Of a stretch of DNA of 52,683 nucleotides, positions 33,401-41,320 are shown piece after piece (the first letter of the stretch is position 1; every line of letters begins with the position of its first letter). A program made the position numbers and the translations under genes. Below the pieces are notes generated by a model. It was not told the origin of the DNA. It saw nothing but the letters and a program-made list of their open reading frames with translations, and did not search any database. Source of the stretch: Nonomuraea ceibae (GTDB lineage Bacteria; Actinomycetota; Actinomycetes; Streptosporangiales; Streptosporangiaceae); assembly GCF_019396325.1 (NCBI RefSeq), contig NZ_JAHKRO010000069.1:1-52683 (forward strand), read 5' to 3'.

Positions 33401-35688
33401 TCGTCGCCAGGCTCCGCCGCGACCTGCCCGAGGAGTGCGCGCCGGTCAGCGTGATGGACCTGTTCCAGCATCCGACCGTGCGCAGGCTGGCCGCCGTGGC
33501 GGGCGAGCCGTCGGCCCGGCGCGGGCTGCTCTACCTGCTCACGCCGCCCGGCCCGGCCACGCGCACGCTCGTCTGCGTCCCGTACGGCGGAGGCAGCGCG
33601 GTCGTCTACCAGCCGCTGGCCGACGCCCTGCCGGAGGGCACGGCGCTGTACTCGGTGGCCGTGCCGGGCCACGACCTCGGCCTCGCCGAGGAGCCCAGGC
33701 CGCTGGCGCAGGTGGCCGCCGAGTGCGCGGCCGAGATCATGGAGAAGGTCGGCGGGCCGCTGTCGCTGTACGGGCACTGCGGGGTCGGCGGCGCGCTGAC
33801 CGTGGCGATCGCCCGGCTGCTGGAGGAGGCAGGCCGCGAGATCGAGACCGTCTACCTGGGCGGGATCTTCCCGTTCGCCCGGCCGACGCGCGGGCTGCTC
33901 GGCCTGTGGGCGAAGCTCACCGGCAGCGACCGGTGGCGCAGCGACCGGGGCCAGCTCGCCTGGCTGACCTCGATGGGCGCCGACCTGGGCGAGCTCGACG
34001 AGGAGCAGCGGGCGTTCATCGTGCGCAACATGCGGCACGACGCGCGGCAGGCGGAGGAGTACTTCACCGGACTGCTGGACGCCGACGCCGCGCCGCTGCG
34101 GGCGCCGATCGTGTCGGTCGTGGGCGAGCAGGACCCGACGACGGAGTACTACGAGGAGCGCTACCGCGAGTGGCACTTCATGACCGGGCGCACGACGCTG
34201 GCGGTGATCAGCGAAGCCGGTCACTACTTCCTGAAATATCGGGCGGAGGAGCTGGCCGCGATCCTCTCCCGCGACCCGCTCACCCCCGGCGACAGCGGCC
34301 CCGGCTGGAGCGTCGAGGCCACCTCCACTCCCCGGGCCGCCTCCCCGGAGACCACAGCCGGACCCGAACCCAGCGTCGGACGCTTCCTGGCCGTGGCGCT
34401 CGGCCAGATGGTGACGATCACCGGCGCGACCATCACCGAGTTCGCCATCCCCATCTGGATCTACCTGAGCACCGGGCGGCTCGCGCAGATGGCGCTGATG
34501 ACCGTGCTCGCCGTGATCCCCGGCGTGCTCGCCGCGCCGCTGGTCGGCGCCATCGTCGACCGGACCAGCAGGCGCAAGGTGATGCTCGCGAGCAGCCTCG
34601 CCGGCCTCGCCATCCAGGGCGCGGCGGCCGCCCTGCTGTTCACCGACGGGCTCGACACCTGGACCCTGTACCCGCTGCTCACCATGCTGTCGGTGGCGCT
34701 GGCCTTCCAGCGGGTCGCGTACTCGTCGGCCATCCCGCAGCTCGTGCCCAAGCGCTACCTCGGGCACGCCAACGGCGTCGCGCAGATGACGGCGGGCGTC
34801 GCCCAGTTCGTCGCCCCGCTGGCCGCGGTCGGGCTCATGTCCGTGATCGGGCTCGGCGGCATCCTCATCGCCGACATCATCGGCTACCTGGTCGCCGCCA
34901 TCGTGCTGACCGTGGTGCGCTTCCCCGCCACGCTCGCCCACCAGCGCAGGGAATCGGTCGGCGCCGAGATCAAGGCCGGGTTCCGGCTGTCGATCGGCAA
35001 CCGGGACTTCCGGGCGATGGTCGCGTTCTTCGCGCTGCTGGCCATCGTGCTGTCACCGGTCTTCATGCTCTACTCGCCGCTCGTGCTCTCCTTCTCCAGC
35101 CTGTCGCAGGTCGGCGTGATCGCGCTGTGCGGCGGCGCGGGCGCGGCGGCAGGCGGCCTGTGGATGAGCCTGTGGGGCGGCCCCCGCCGCCGGCGCATGA
35201 TCGGCATGCTGCTGCTCACGCTGGTGATCGCGGTGTCCTGCGTGCTCGTCGGCCTGACCCGGTCGCTCGTGCTCATCGGCATCGGCGCGTTCGGTGTGTC
35301 GCTGGGGCTGGCGCTGGTCAACGGCGTGTACGCGACGATCATCCAGGTCAAGGTGCCCCAGCGCTACCACGGCAGGGTGTTCGCGCTCAACCAGATGGTG
35401 GCCTGGTCCACGATCCCGCTCGGCGTCGGCGTGCTGACGCCGCTCGCCGAACGGGCACTCGAACCGCTCATGCTCCCCGGCGGCGCCCTGGCCGGCACCG
35501 TCGGAGCCGTGATCGGCACCGGGCCGGGACGCGGCATCGCGCTGATCTACGTGATCTTCGGGCTGTTCATCGCGCTGCTGGTGGCAGGCGCGCTCCGGAC
35601 CAGGGTGCTGTCCCGCTTCGACGACCACGTCCCCGACGCGACCCCCGACGACCTGATCGGCGTCGCCCGCCTCAAGCAGAGCGAATAG
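30451..35688 (+). CDS. NRPS-MFS fusion: C-A-PCP-TE-transporter, 1745 aa
   Basis: One chain carries five domains. Condensation (about residues 10-435) has the catalytic H141-H-I-A-A-D-G147. Adenylation (about 457-930) has AYVIYTSGSTGRPKGVAV and NHYGPTETT; hand alignment to GrsA gives pocket residues D-F-T-K-I-G-H-V-G-K, closest to aspartate codes. The carrier domain has Ser978 (LGGHSLLATR). The thioesterase (about 1037-1273) has Cys1110 (LYGHCGVGG) where Ser is usual, with D1228 and H1258. The C-terminal MFS exporter (about 1310-1735) has motif GAIVDRTSRRKV. There is no MbtH or PPTase nearby. The start at ATG 30451 is weakly defined; a TTG at 30433 is possible. It probably makes and exports a small aspartyl product. 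Confidence 0.92.
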   Translation: MTTDHVVAGHTRVLSSGQERLWFLNQLDPGNASYNMFVTERLRGPLDAGALERALLAVAARHEVLRTRYADEDGRPVAVVDPHPRVTLTRVDLAAPDGEERAARLVAEWTGRPFDLVEDQPLRAGLIRLGPGEHVFVVVLHHIAADGWSLGILLRELTRAYNGEPAPAPLTLQYADHAREQRERDATPPQALVDRLRNAPALELPADRPRPLVKTTAGDRVVTTLPAGISDRIGLLARRERCTLFMTLLAAFQAQLSRYSGQQDVCVGTPVSTRDSEELEPLIGFFLNTLVVRTDLSGDPTFRELMHRVRATAMESLMASDVPFDRLVDALDLRRDLSRTPLFQAEFVMGAETAGQLALDGVTAEPYDPGTAQAKFDLALEAAPGADGLRLFLVYSTDLFDRATAERFSGHFANVLRQVADDPEVRLSELELAGPGELALLDAWSRAEPVPPRARTLHEMVAATAAARPSHPAIVQAGRTLTYAELDGRADRLAALLREAGVGIGDRVAICLEQSPELAVAVLGVLKAGAAYVPVDPEQPDERLAYLLTDSGAAALVADTPVGGFAGPLLGVPQESGEPVGPSAGPDDLAYVIYTSGSTGRPKGVAVQHQQVLNYLSDVRERFGVVDGARFGLLQSLSFDFGVTVFYLALMTGGTLELYPSRISGAEFAGHGLDYLKMTPSHFGALAAEVPPEELLPRRTMIFGGEGSSWQQTRELAALGRCEIVNHYGPTETTVGVTTYTVRPDDEIRGPVTPIGRPLGHARVHVLDAAMRQVPIGVPGELCVGGDRLAREYLGRPDLTAEKFVTVRGERLYRTGDLARWLPSGDLEFLGRRDLQVKIRGYRVELGEIDEALRKLPGVAHAVADARGEPGALELVAYLVADGERIPVGELRRALGAALPEYMVPTRYVWLDRLPLKSHGKVDRAALPEPEAERPDQGVAYEPPSGPVEEVIAAAVADVLGLPRVGALDDFFDLGGHSLLATRVVARLRRDLPEECAPVSVMDLFQHPTVRRLAAVAGEPSARRGLLYLLTPPGPATRTLVCVPYGGGSAVVYQPLADALPEGTALYSVAVPGHDLGLAEEPRPLAQVAAECAAEIMEKVGGPLSLYGHCGVGGALTVAIARLLEEAGREIETVYLGGIFPFARPTRGLLGLWAKLTGSDRWRSDRGQLAWLTSMGADLGELDEEQRAFIVRNMRHDARQAEEYFTGLLDADAAPLRAPIVSVVGEQDPTTEYYEERYREWHFMTGRTTLAVISEAGHYFLKYRAEELAAILSRDPLTPGDSGPGWSVEATSTPRAASPETTAGPEPSVGRFLAVALGQMVTITGATITEFAIPIWIYLSTGRLAQMALMTVLAVIPGVLAAPLVGAIVDRTSRRKVMLASSLAGLAIQGAAAALLFTDGLDTWTLYPLLTMLSVALAFQRVAYSSAIPQLVPKRYLGHANGVAQMTAGVAQFVAPLAAVGLMSVIGLGGILIADIIGYLVAAIVLTVVRFPATLAHQRRESVGAEIKAGFRLSIGNRDFRAMVAFFALLAIVLSPVFMLYSPLVLSFSSLSQVGVIALCGGAGAAAGGLWMSLWGGPRRRRMIGMLLLTLVIAVSCVLVGLTRSLVLIGIGAFGVSLGLALVNGVYATIIQVKVPQRYHGRVFALNQMVAWSTIPLGVGVLTPLAERALEPLMLPGGALAGTVGAVIGTGPGRGIALIYVIFGLFIALLVAGALRTRVLSRFDDHVPDATPDDLIGVARLKQSE

Positions 35689-35699
35689 CGGCGACCGGC

Positions 35700-35827
35700 T
35701 CAGCGGGCGGCGTCGAGTACCGCCCGCTGCCCGGCCGTCAGCTCCAGGTCCACCGCGCCCAGACTTTCCTCCAACTGCTCCACCGAAGAGGCCCCGACCA
35801 GCGGGGCGGCACCCGCCAGCTCTCCAG
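35700..35827 (-). pseudogene. Aldo/keto reductase C-terminal remnant
   Basis: About 42 codons read AAPLVGASSVEQLEESLGAV, then DLELTAGQRAVLDAAR and a stop, the typical C-terminal end of an aldo/keto reductase. Upstream the frame meets a stop and nothing more of the enzyme remains. It is a truncated relic ending 12 bp from the NRPS stop. The rest of the 360-bp gap to the DoxX gene holds no gene I can see. Confidence 0.7.
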
Positions 35828-36047
35828 GTCAACCACCGCCCGTTACGCCCGCCGTCGTACGGGCCCGTGCGCTCTGACGTGGCGCTCGTCCGTCCCTAGG
35901 GGCGATCCCCGAGGCCCACGGCGGTACGCGCCGGTCCCCGCGTACGTGCGACGGTGTAGGACGACTGCCTCCCGCGGGCCGACGTCACCGGACCTGGATT
36001 TCGCGACTCTGGATCCAACGCGGAACGACACCGACAGGGAGCGCGAG

Positions 36048-36518
36048 ATGAACACCACCGTCACCCCCACCCAGACCATGATCACCGGGCTGGCCGGCTG
36101 GCTGTCCCGGCACAGCATCGACATCCTGCGGGTCAGCCTCGGCCTGGTGTTCGTGGCCTTCGGCACGCTCAAGTTCTTCCCAGGGGTCAGCCCGGCGGAG
36201 GCCTTGTCCGTGGCCACGCTGGAGAAGCTGTCGTTCGGCATGCTGTCCGGCTACGCGGCGCAGTTCGTCATCGCCGCCATGGAGGTCTTCATCGGGCTCA
36301 CGCTGGTCACCGGCAAGTTCCTGAAGACCGGGCTCGTGGTGATGGCCGGCGCGCTGGCCGGCTTCTTCGCCCCGTACGCGCTGTTCTTCACGAACCTGTT
36401 CCCCGGGGCCCCCACGCTCGAGGCGCAGTACATCTTCAAGGACATCGTGCTCGCGGCGGCCGCCATGGTGATCGGCGCCCGCGCACTCGGCGCCCGCCTG
36501 GTCCCCGCCCGTGCATGA
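36048..36518 (+). CDS. DoxX-family membrane protein
   Basis: 156 aa from ATG 36048 with GGGAG upstream. Four membrane segments are readable, starting with SIDILRVSLGLVFVAFGTLK and ending in FKDIVLAAAAMVIGARAL; the DoxX core motif RVSLGLVFVAFGTLKFFPG is clear. DoxX proteins are small redox-linked or unassigned membrane proteins. It is 360 bp beyond the NRPS-MFS gene on the same strand; a functional link is unproven. Confidence 0.82.
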   Translation: MNTTVTPTQTMITGLAGWLSRHSIDILRVSLGLVFVAFGTLKFFPGVSPAEALSVATLEKLSFGMLSGYAAQFVIAAMEVFIGLTLVTGKFLKTGLVVMAGALAGFFAPYALFFTNLFPGAPTLEAQYIFKDIVLAAAAMVIGARALGARLVPARA

Positions 36519-36599
36519 CCAGCCCAGCCCCCGCCTCCCGGCTCTGCCCCGGGAGGCATCTCCATGCCCACCCCCGGGGCCCACACCTCACACCAGGCC

Positions 36600-36790
36600 C
36601 CGCCGGGCGGGTCGTGCCGGGCGGGTCGTGCCGGGTCGGTCGGGCCGGGTAGGTCGGGCTGGGCCAACCGCGCCGAGCTGTCGCGCGCGGGCTGGGCCGG
36701 TCGTGCCGGGCCGGTCGGGTGGGGGCGGCCGTGCCGGGCCGGTCGGGCGGGCGGAGTCGGCGCACCCGGCGGGGGCGGCCGCTCCAGCGG
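36600..36790. repeat. GC-rich degenerate tandem repeats
   Basis: Units like CCGGGCGGGTCGTG recur with variation (GTGCCGGGCGGGTC, GCCGGGCCGGTCGG) through the gap between the DoxX gene and the convergent DUF6493 gene. The strands are strongly G/C-skewed. It probably acts as a terminator region or is simple slippage DNA; no gene was seen. Confidence 0.65.
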
Positions 36791-36791
36791 G

Positions 36792-39761
36792 TCAGGCCGG
36801 GGCGATCGCCTGGAGGAGGGCGCGGGCCTCGGCGACCGGGCGGGCGGCGCCCTTGCGGGCAGCCAGCTCGGCCAGCCCGGGAATGCCGACCCGCACTCCG
36901 GCCTGTGGGCCGACCCGCGCCCCGGCCAGGGCGGCGGCCTTGACCGCGACCGCGAGCAGGTCGGCAAGCACCGGACGGGCAGGCTCGCCGCCCCCCGGCA
37001 GCAGGGCGGGCAGCGCGGACGCCAGCATCGCCCACGTTTCGCCGTGCGCCCCCGACAGCGCGAGCTCCTCCAGCGCGGGCGCGACCCGCTTGAGCGTCAC
37101 GGAGTCCAGCGCCACAAGCGTGGCCAGCGCCCAGCCGAGATCCCCGGCTGACAGCTCCCCACGCAGGGCGAGGATCTTCGCCGCGTCGATCGCGTGCACC
37201 CGTACGGCGGGCTGCTTGTGCCCCATGCCCAGCACGATCGCGGCGGCCGTGGCCCGCCCCACCGGGCCGTCCCCGTACGCCAGCGCGGGCAGCACGTCCA
37301 CCTGGGCATTACGGTGGCGCAGGTCCACGGCGAAACACTCCAGCACGTGCGCGGCCAGCGCTTCCCGATGGGACGGCAGCACCGAGGGCCACCACGCCAT
37401 CCGGTCCGAATGGCCGGCGAAGTATTCCCTGGGCTCCAGCGTGAACAGCTCGCGGATCCGCTCCGGCAGGCCAGGCGCCGGCGTCATACGGGCGTGCAGC
37501 TCGGTGACGGGGGCGTAGTTCTGGTAGCCGCCGAGGTTCCGCATCACGCTCGCCGGGCCGTACGCGATGACCGGATCGGCCACCCCGCCCGCCCGCAGCC
37601 ACGCCGCCAGCCTCCGCCCCGCCGCCGACGTAAGCTCTTCCGCCCGGCCGAGCGCCACCGGGTCGACGGCCCGGGGCAGGCGGAGCAGCGCCTGGCAGAA
37701 GTCGAGAGGCAGCGGCTCGCGGTCACCCAGGAGTTCGAGCCGGTCGACGAGCGTTGCGGCGTCGAGGCGCCCCGTGCGCGCGGTCGGGGTGGCCAGCAGC
37801 AACGGGACGCTCCCACCCGCCTCGAACAGCGCCACGACCTCCCTGTAGCGGTCCCGGATGAACCAGTCGAGCACGGTCTCATAGGGAGGATTCCTCGCCA
37901 GGTAGTCGCTGATCTGGCGGGAGAGCACGGCGCTGTCCGACGGCGACACCACCGCGAGCGCGCACAGGGCCAGCAGCGAGTAAGGGTGGTAGCAGGTGCT
38001 CGGGTCAGCCCATAACGGGTAGCCGTGCTCGAAGCTGCTCCACCGCTCGTTCCGCCACGGCCGCAGCGCCTCGGCAGTGCCCTCGCGGTCACGGTGGACG
38101 TGCTCGACCAGCGCGGCGAGCATCAGCTCGTAGCGGATGGGGTCGTGCGGCCAGCTCATGGAGGACAGCGCGGCGGCCAGCTCCGCCGCCGAGCCGATCG
38201 GCCCCGGCATGCCCGGCAGCGCGGGCGCGGTCAACGGCGTGGTGACCGGGGCCTCGGGCGGCGCCGGCACGACCTCCCCGTAGGCGGCGGCGATCCGGGC
38301 CAGGGCCTCCGGCGGCAGGACCGCCGCCGCCTCCCGCACCGCCTCGCGGGCCGCCCGGCTCGCCTGCGGCGCCAGCTTGACCGCCAACCGCACCGCCCGA
38401 TCCCGCAACGACGGCACCTCCACCCCGAAAACCAGCCCCAACGCCGCAACCGCCCCATCAACGCGGTTGGACGCTCCCTGGCCGCCCGCACCATCAACGC
38501 GACCGGACGCCCCCTCACCGGGCTGGCCCCCGACCGGATCGGAAGCGCCCTTGGCGGGCGGGCCGCTGACCAGGCCGGACGCGTCTTCGCCGCCCGCCTC
38601 ATCGCCGTGACCGGCCGCCCTCTCACCGGGCTCGCCCCCGGCCAGGTCGGATGCCCCTTCGCCAGTCGGGCCCCCGACCAGGCCGGACGGGCCCTCGGCG
38701 GGCCGGCCGCTGACGCGGTCGGACGGGGCCTTCGGGCGTGGGGTGGCTGGGCGGGTGGGGGCGGACTGCGCTATCCACTGGAGCGCCGTCGTGACGTACT
38801 TCCGCTCCTGCCGGAACGCCAGCGCGCCGACCGCCTCGGCGAACAGCTCGTCGCCCAGCCCGCCCGCCTCGTCGGCGCGGCGCAGCTCGGCGGCGGCCAG
38901 CCGCACCAGCGGCGAGGCGGCGAACGGCAGCACCCGCACCAGGTCCACCACGGGAAGCTCCGCCACCTCCGGCCGCAGCTCCTCCCACAGGGCCACGAAC
39001 GGCTCGACCTCCCGGGCGTCACCACCGTTGAGGAACTTCGACGCGCACCCGCCGATCAGCGCCTTCCGGTCCAGCCGCCCTTCGCCCGCCAGCCCGGCCA
39101 GCGCCCCGATCACCGTGGGGTGCTGGTACGCCGAGTTCCACGCCCGGTCGTGCGCCAGCGGCCGGGCGACGCCCTCGGCCTGGAACAGCCGGGGCACCAT
39201 GAAGTCCAGCAGCGGATGGTCGCGCACCAGCTCGGCGCCCGCGCCCGTCCACAGCCTGTGGTGCAGGTGCCACACCCAGCCCGCCACGAACGCGTCGTTG
39301 TCGGGCGGCTCGATCCCCGTCTCGATCACCAGCGTGGCGGCCAGGTCCCAGCCGGGCTCGCCGTCCACCCGCCCCGCGAGCCCGCGACCGCCCGGACGGA
39401 GCCCGGCGGCCAGCCGGCTGGCCAGGTCGCGCCGCCACGGCTCCGGCCGGTCGCGGACCAGCCGCGAGATCCGCTCGGCGTCGGCCTTGGGCGACGGCAC
39501 CGTACGCAGCTCGCGCCGGTCGAGCCAGGCGGCGACCTGGGCGGCCCCGCCCAGGCAGGCAGCCCCCGCCATGCGCAGGGAGGGAGCGGCGCCGGCGACC
39601 CCCCAGCGTGACTCGTCGCGCACCCGCGCGGCCAGGTAGCCGGGCAGCTCCGCGGCCACCGCCTTACGGTCGGCCGCCCCGAGCCCCACCAGGAACGCCA
39701 CCAGCCCGTCCCCGCCGTCCCCGTTCTCGATCCGTCGCCGGATCTCCTCCCACGGACCCAC
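36792..39761 (-). CDS. Large DUF6493-like protein, unknown function
   Basis: 989 aa from GTG 39761, chosen for the GGTGGAGG site; the upstream open frame is low-complexity. The start (PWEEIRRRIENGDGGDGLVA, then KAVAAELPGYL) and the alpha-helical, HEAT-like body resemble the DUF6493 family. Middle residues (about 390-500) form a Gly/Ala/Ser/Asp repeat insert unlike the rest. No catalytic motif or signal peptide was found. DUF6493 genes often neighbour SWIM zinc-finger or MoxR/VWA genes, but none lies here. The assignment is from memory of the family start. Confidence 0.75.
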   Translation of the reverse strand: MGPWEEIRRRIENGDGGDGLVAFLVGLGAADRKAVAAELPGYLAARVRDESRWGVAGAAPSLRMAGAACLGGAAQVAAWLDRRELRTVPSPKADAERISRLVRDRPEPWRRDLASRLAAGLRPGGRGLAGRVDGEPGWDLAATLVIETGIEPPDNDAFVAGWVWHLHHRLWTGAGAELVRDHPLLDFMVPRLFQAEGVARPLAHDRAWNSAYQHPTVIGALAGLAGEGRLDRKALIGGCASKFLNGGDAREVEPFVALWEELRPEVAELPVVDLVRVLPFAASPLVRLAAAELRRADEAGGLGDELFAEAVGALAFRQERKYVTTALQWIAQSAPTRPATPRPKAPSDRVSGRPAEGPSGLVGGPTGEGASDLAGGEPGERAAGHGDEAGGEDASGLVSGPPAKGASDPVGGQPGEGASGRVDGAGGQGASNRVDGAVAALGLVFGVEVPSLRDRAVRLAVKLAPQASRAAREAVREAAAVLPPEALARIAAAYGEVVPAPPEAPVTTPLTAPALPGMPGPIGSAAELAAALSSMSWPHDPIRYELMLAALVEHVHRDREGTAEALRPWRNERWSSFEHGYPLWADPSTCYHPYSLLALCALAVVSPSDSAVLSRQISDYLARNPPYETVLDWFIRDRYREVVALFEAGGSVPLLLATPTARTGRLDAATLVDRLELLGDREPLPLDFCQALLRLPRAVDPVALGRAEELTSAAGRRLAAWLRAGGVADPVIAYGPASVMRNLGGYQNYAPVTELHARMTPAPGLPERIRELFTLEPREYFAGHSDRMAWWPSVLPSHREALAAHVLECFAVDLRHRNAQVDVLPALAYGDGPVGRATAAAIVLGMGHKQPAVRVHAIDAAKILALRGELSAGDLGWALATLVALDSVTLKRVAPALEELALSGAHGETWAMLASALPALLPGGGEPARPVLADLLAVAVKAAALAGARVGPQAGVRVGIPGLAELAARKGAARPVAEARALLQAIAPA

Positions 39762-39954
39762 GCCTCCACCTCCACCCGACCACGGCAAGCAACGCTCGAA
39801 CGCTACCGACCCCCACCGACAACCAGGGGCCGACATCAGGAGGCCGGGGGAAGGCCCAGCGCCCCACCGACATCCGGGAGGGCCCACTGGCGTCCGGGAG
39901 GGCGCACCGGCGACTGCGGGTGGGGATGCTCGGGCGGTCAGCACCGGCAGCCGA

Positions 39955-39976
39955 CACCCGGGGGAACGCCCGGGTG
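39955..39976. terminator. Short hairpin after the FG-GAP lipoprotein gene
   Basis: CACCCGGG and CCCGGGTG arms enclose GGAACG, directly beyond the stop of the minus-strand lipoprotein gene. Confidence 0.6.
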
Positions 39977-39977
39977 G

Positions 39978-41213
39978 TCAGCCGAGGGCTTCGCCGACGC
40001 CTTCCACGTCGCGGATCGCGCTCATGACCTGTTCGCTCCGCCCGGTCGCCGGGTCGAAGACGGTCACGCCCAGGGGCGGCGCCTCCTGGGGCATCCCGAA
40101 CACCAGCTTGGTCCCGTAGAAGGCCACCGGCAGGTTGCCGCCGGGCAGCGTGGGGACGACGGTGCCGGGCACGCCCTCCCGCATCGACAGCACCTGGGCC
40201 GAGTCACCCCAGGCCACGGCCACCCGCCCGTCGGGTGCGGCGGCGAGCGCGGAGCCGGTGCTGGAGGACCCGCAGGCTCCACACTCGACGGTGTCGAGGA
40301 TCCGGGCGTGGTCGAGGACGAGCACGTTGCCGCACTGCCCCTCCGTGGCGGCGAACGTGCCGCCGGGCACGTAGGCGACGGCGTCGCCGAGCTCGCACTC
40401 GCTGCCGCCGTCGTGCTTGACGGCTTCGAGCCGCTCGGCCCGCACGTCCGCGATCATGGTCACGGCGCCGTCGTAGGGGCCGATGCCGTTGGCGAGCTGC
40501 CTGCCGCTGCCGTCGTCGCGTTCGCGTGGGGAGCCGACGAGCAGCCCGGTGCGGCCGTCGGGGAGTGGGCCGACGGCCACGGTGGCGCCGAAGCCGTCGT
40601 GCGGCTCGCTGTTGCCGGGGACGCCTTCGGTCTCCTGGGTGATGCGCCGGGGCGGCGTGGTGTCGCCGTCGGTCACGTAGACGGCGCCCGCCTGCTGGAC
40701 GCCGCTGTCGTTCTCCTCCGGCGCCCCGATGGCGATGGTCCCGCCGTGGGCGGCCACGGCGGCGCCGAACCGAGCGCCCGGCTGCGGGTTCGGCGAGACG
40801 ATCTTCCTGTACGGCGCGGCGTTCCCGCCGTACAGGACGTAGACGGCGCCCGCGCTGTGCCCGCCGTCGACCTTCGTGTACGGGGCTCCGACGACGACGT
40901 CGGCGCACCCGTCGGCGTTGACGCGGGCGAGCGCCACCGAGGCCCCGATGGCGTCGGCGCCCAGGTCGGGGATGCGCAGGCGGACGAGCTTGCCCGCGCT
41001 GAGGATCGACACCTGCCCGCCGGTGAGCATGCGGTTGCCCACGGCGACGTCGTCGTGTCCGTCGCCGTCGAAGTCCCGCGCGCTCGCCTTGGCGCAACGG
41101 TCCGCGGGGGAGGCGGCGCCGGTGGGGCCGGCCGGGGCCGCGCCCGCGCCGGGATCGCACGCGGTGAGCGTGATGAGGAGTGCCGTGAACGCGAGCACGA
41201 GCCGCCGTGACAT
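39978..41213 (-). CDS. FG-GAP / integrin-alpha-like repeat lipoprotein
   Basis: 411 aa from ATG 41213. A lipoprotein signal (VLAFTALLITLTAC) ends at Cys19. The mature part has repeated beta-propeller motifs: ARDFDGDGHDDVAVGN, VNADGCADVVVGAPY, AGAVYVLYGG, GARFGAAVA and DGFGATVAVG. The Asp-rich loops would bind calcium. Such propellers act in surface binding or are scaffolds with unknown ligand. The gene stands alone, with the multicopper oxidase operon ending about 107 bp upstream. Confidence 0.88.
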   Translation of the reverse strand: MSRRLVLAFTALLITLTACDPGAGAAPAGPTGAASPADRCAKASARDFDGDGHDDVAVGNRMLTGGQVSILSAGKLVRLRIPDLGADAIGASVALARVNADGCADVVVGAPYTKVDGGHSAGAVYVLYGGNAAPYRKIVSPNPQPGARFGAAVAAHGGTIAIGAPEENDSGVQQAGAVYVTDGDTTPPRRITQETEGVPGNSEPHDGFGATVAVGPLPDGRTGLLVGSPRERDDGSGRQLANGIGPYDGAVTMIADVRAERLEAVKHDGGSECELGDAVAYVPGGTFAATEGQCGNVLVLDHARILDTVECGACGSSSTGSALAAAPDGRVAVAWGDSAQVLSMREGVPGTVVPTLPGGNLPVAFYGTKLVFGMPQEAPPLGVTVFDPATGRSEQVMSAIRDVEGVGEALG

Positions 41214-41231
41214 ATCCCGATGATTGCGGAT

Positions 41232-41293
41232 CCATCCCACCCACGGCCACTCGGCGCAGGGCCCGTGTGACACTGGCGCGGGAGGTGGGATGG
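41232..41293. terminator. Long-loop inverted repeat after the multicopper oxidase gene
   Basis: CCATCCCACC (41232-41241) and GGTGGGATGG (41284-41293) are perfect 10-bp arms with a 42-base loop, beyond the oxidase stop and upstream of the lipoprotein gene. It could be a terminator or an operator of the lipoprotein gene. Confidence 0.45.
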
Positions 41294-41320
41294 CTTGCGC
41301 CCGGTCGTCGAGTACGAGGG

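Noticed and set aside
29302..34941. A 1879-codon open frame on the minus strand across the NRPS gene
   Set aside because: It is an antisense shadow typical of very high GC DNA; the sense strand has complete NRPS and MFS domains and the antisense protein is His/Arg/Gln-rich with no domain.
36600..36790. CRISPR array in the repeats after the DoxX gene
   Set aside because: Units are short, degenerate and without constant-length unique spacers; no cas genes are present.
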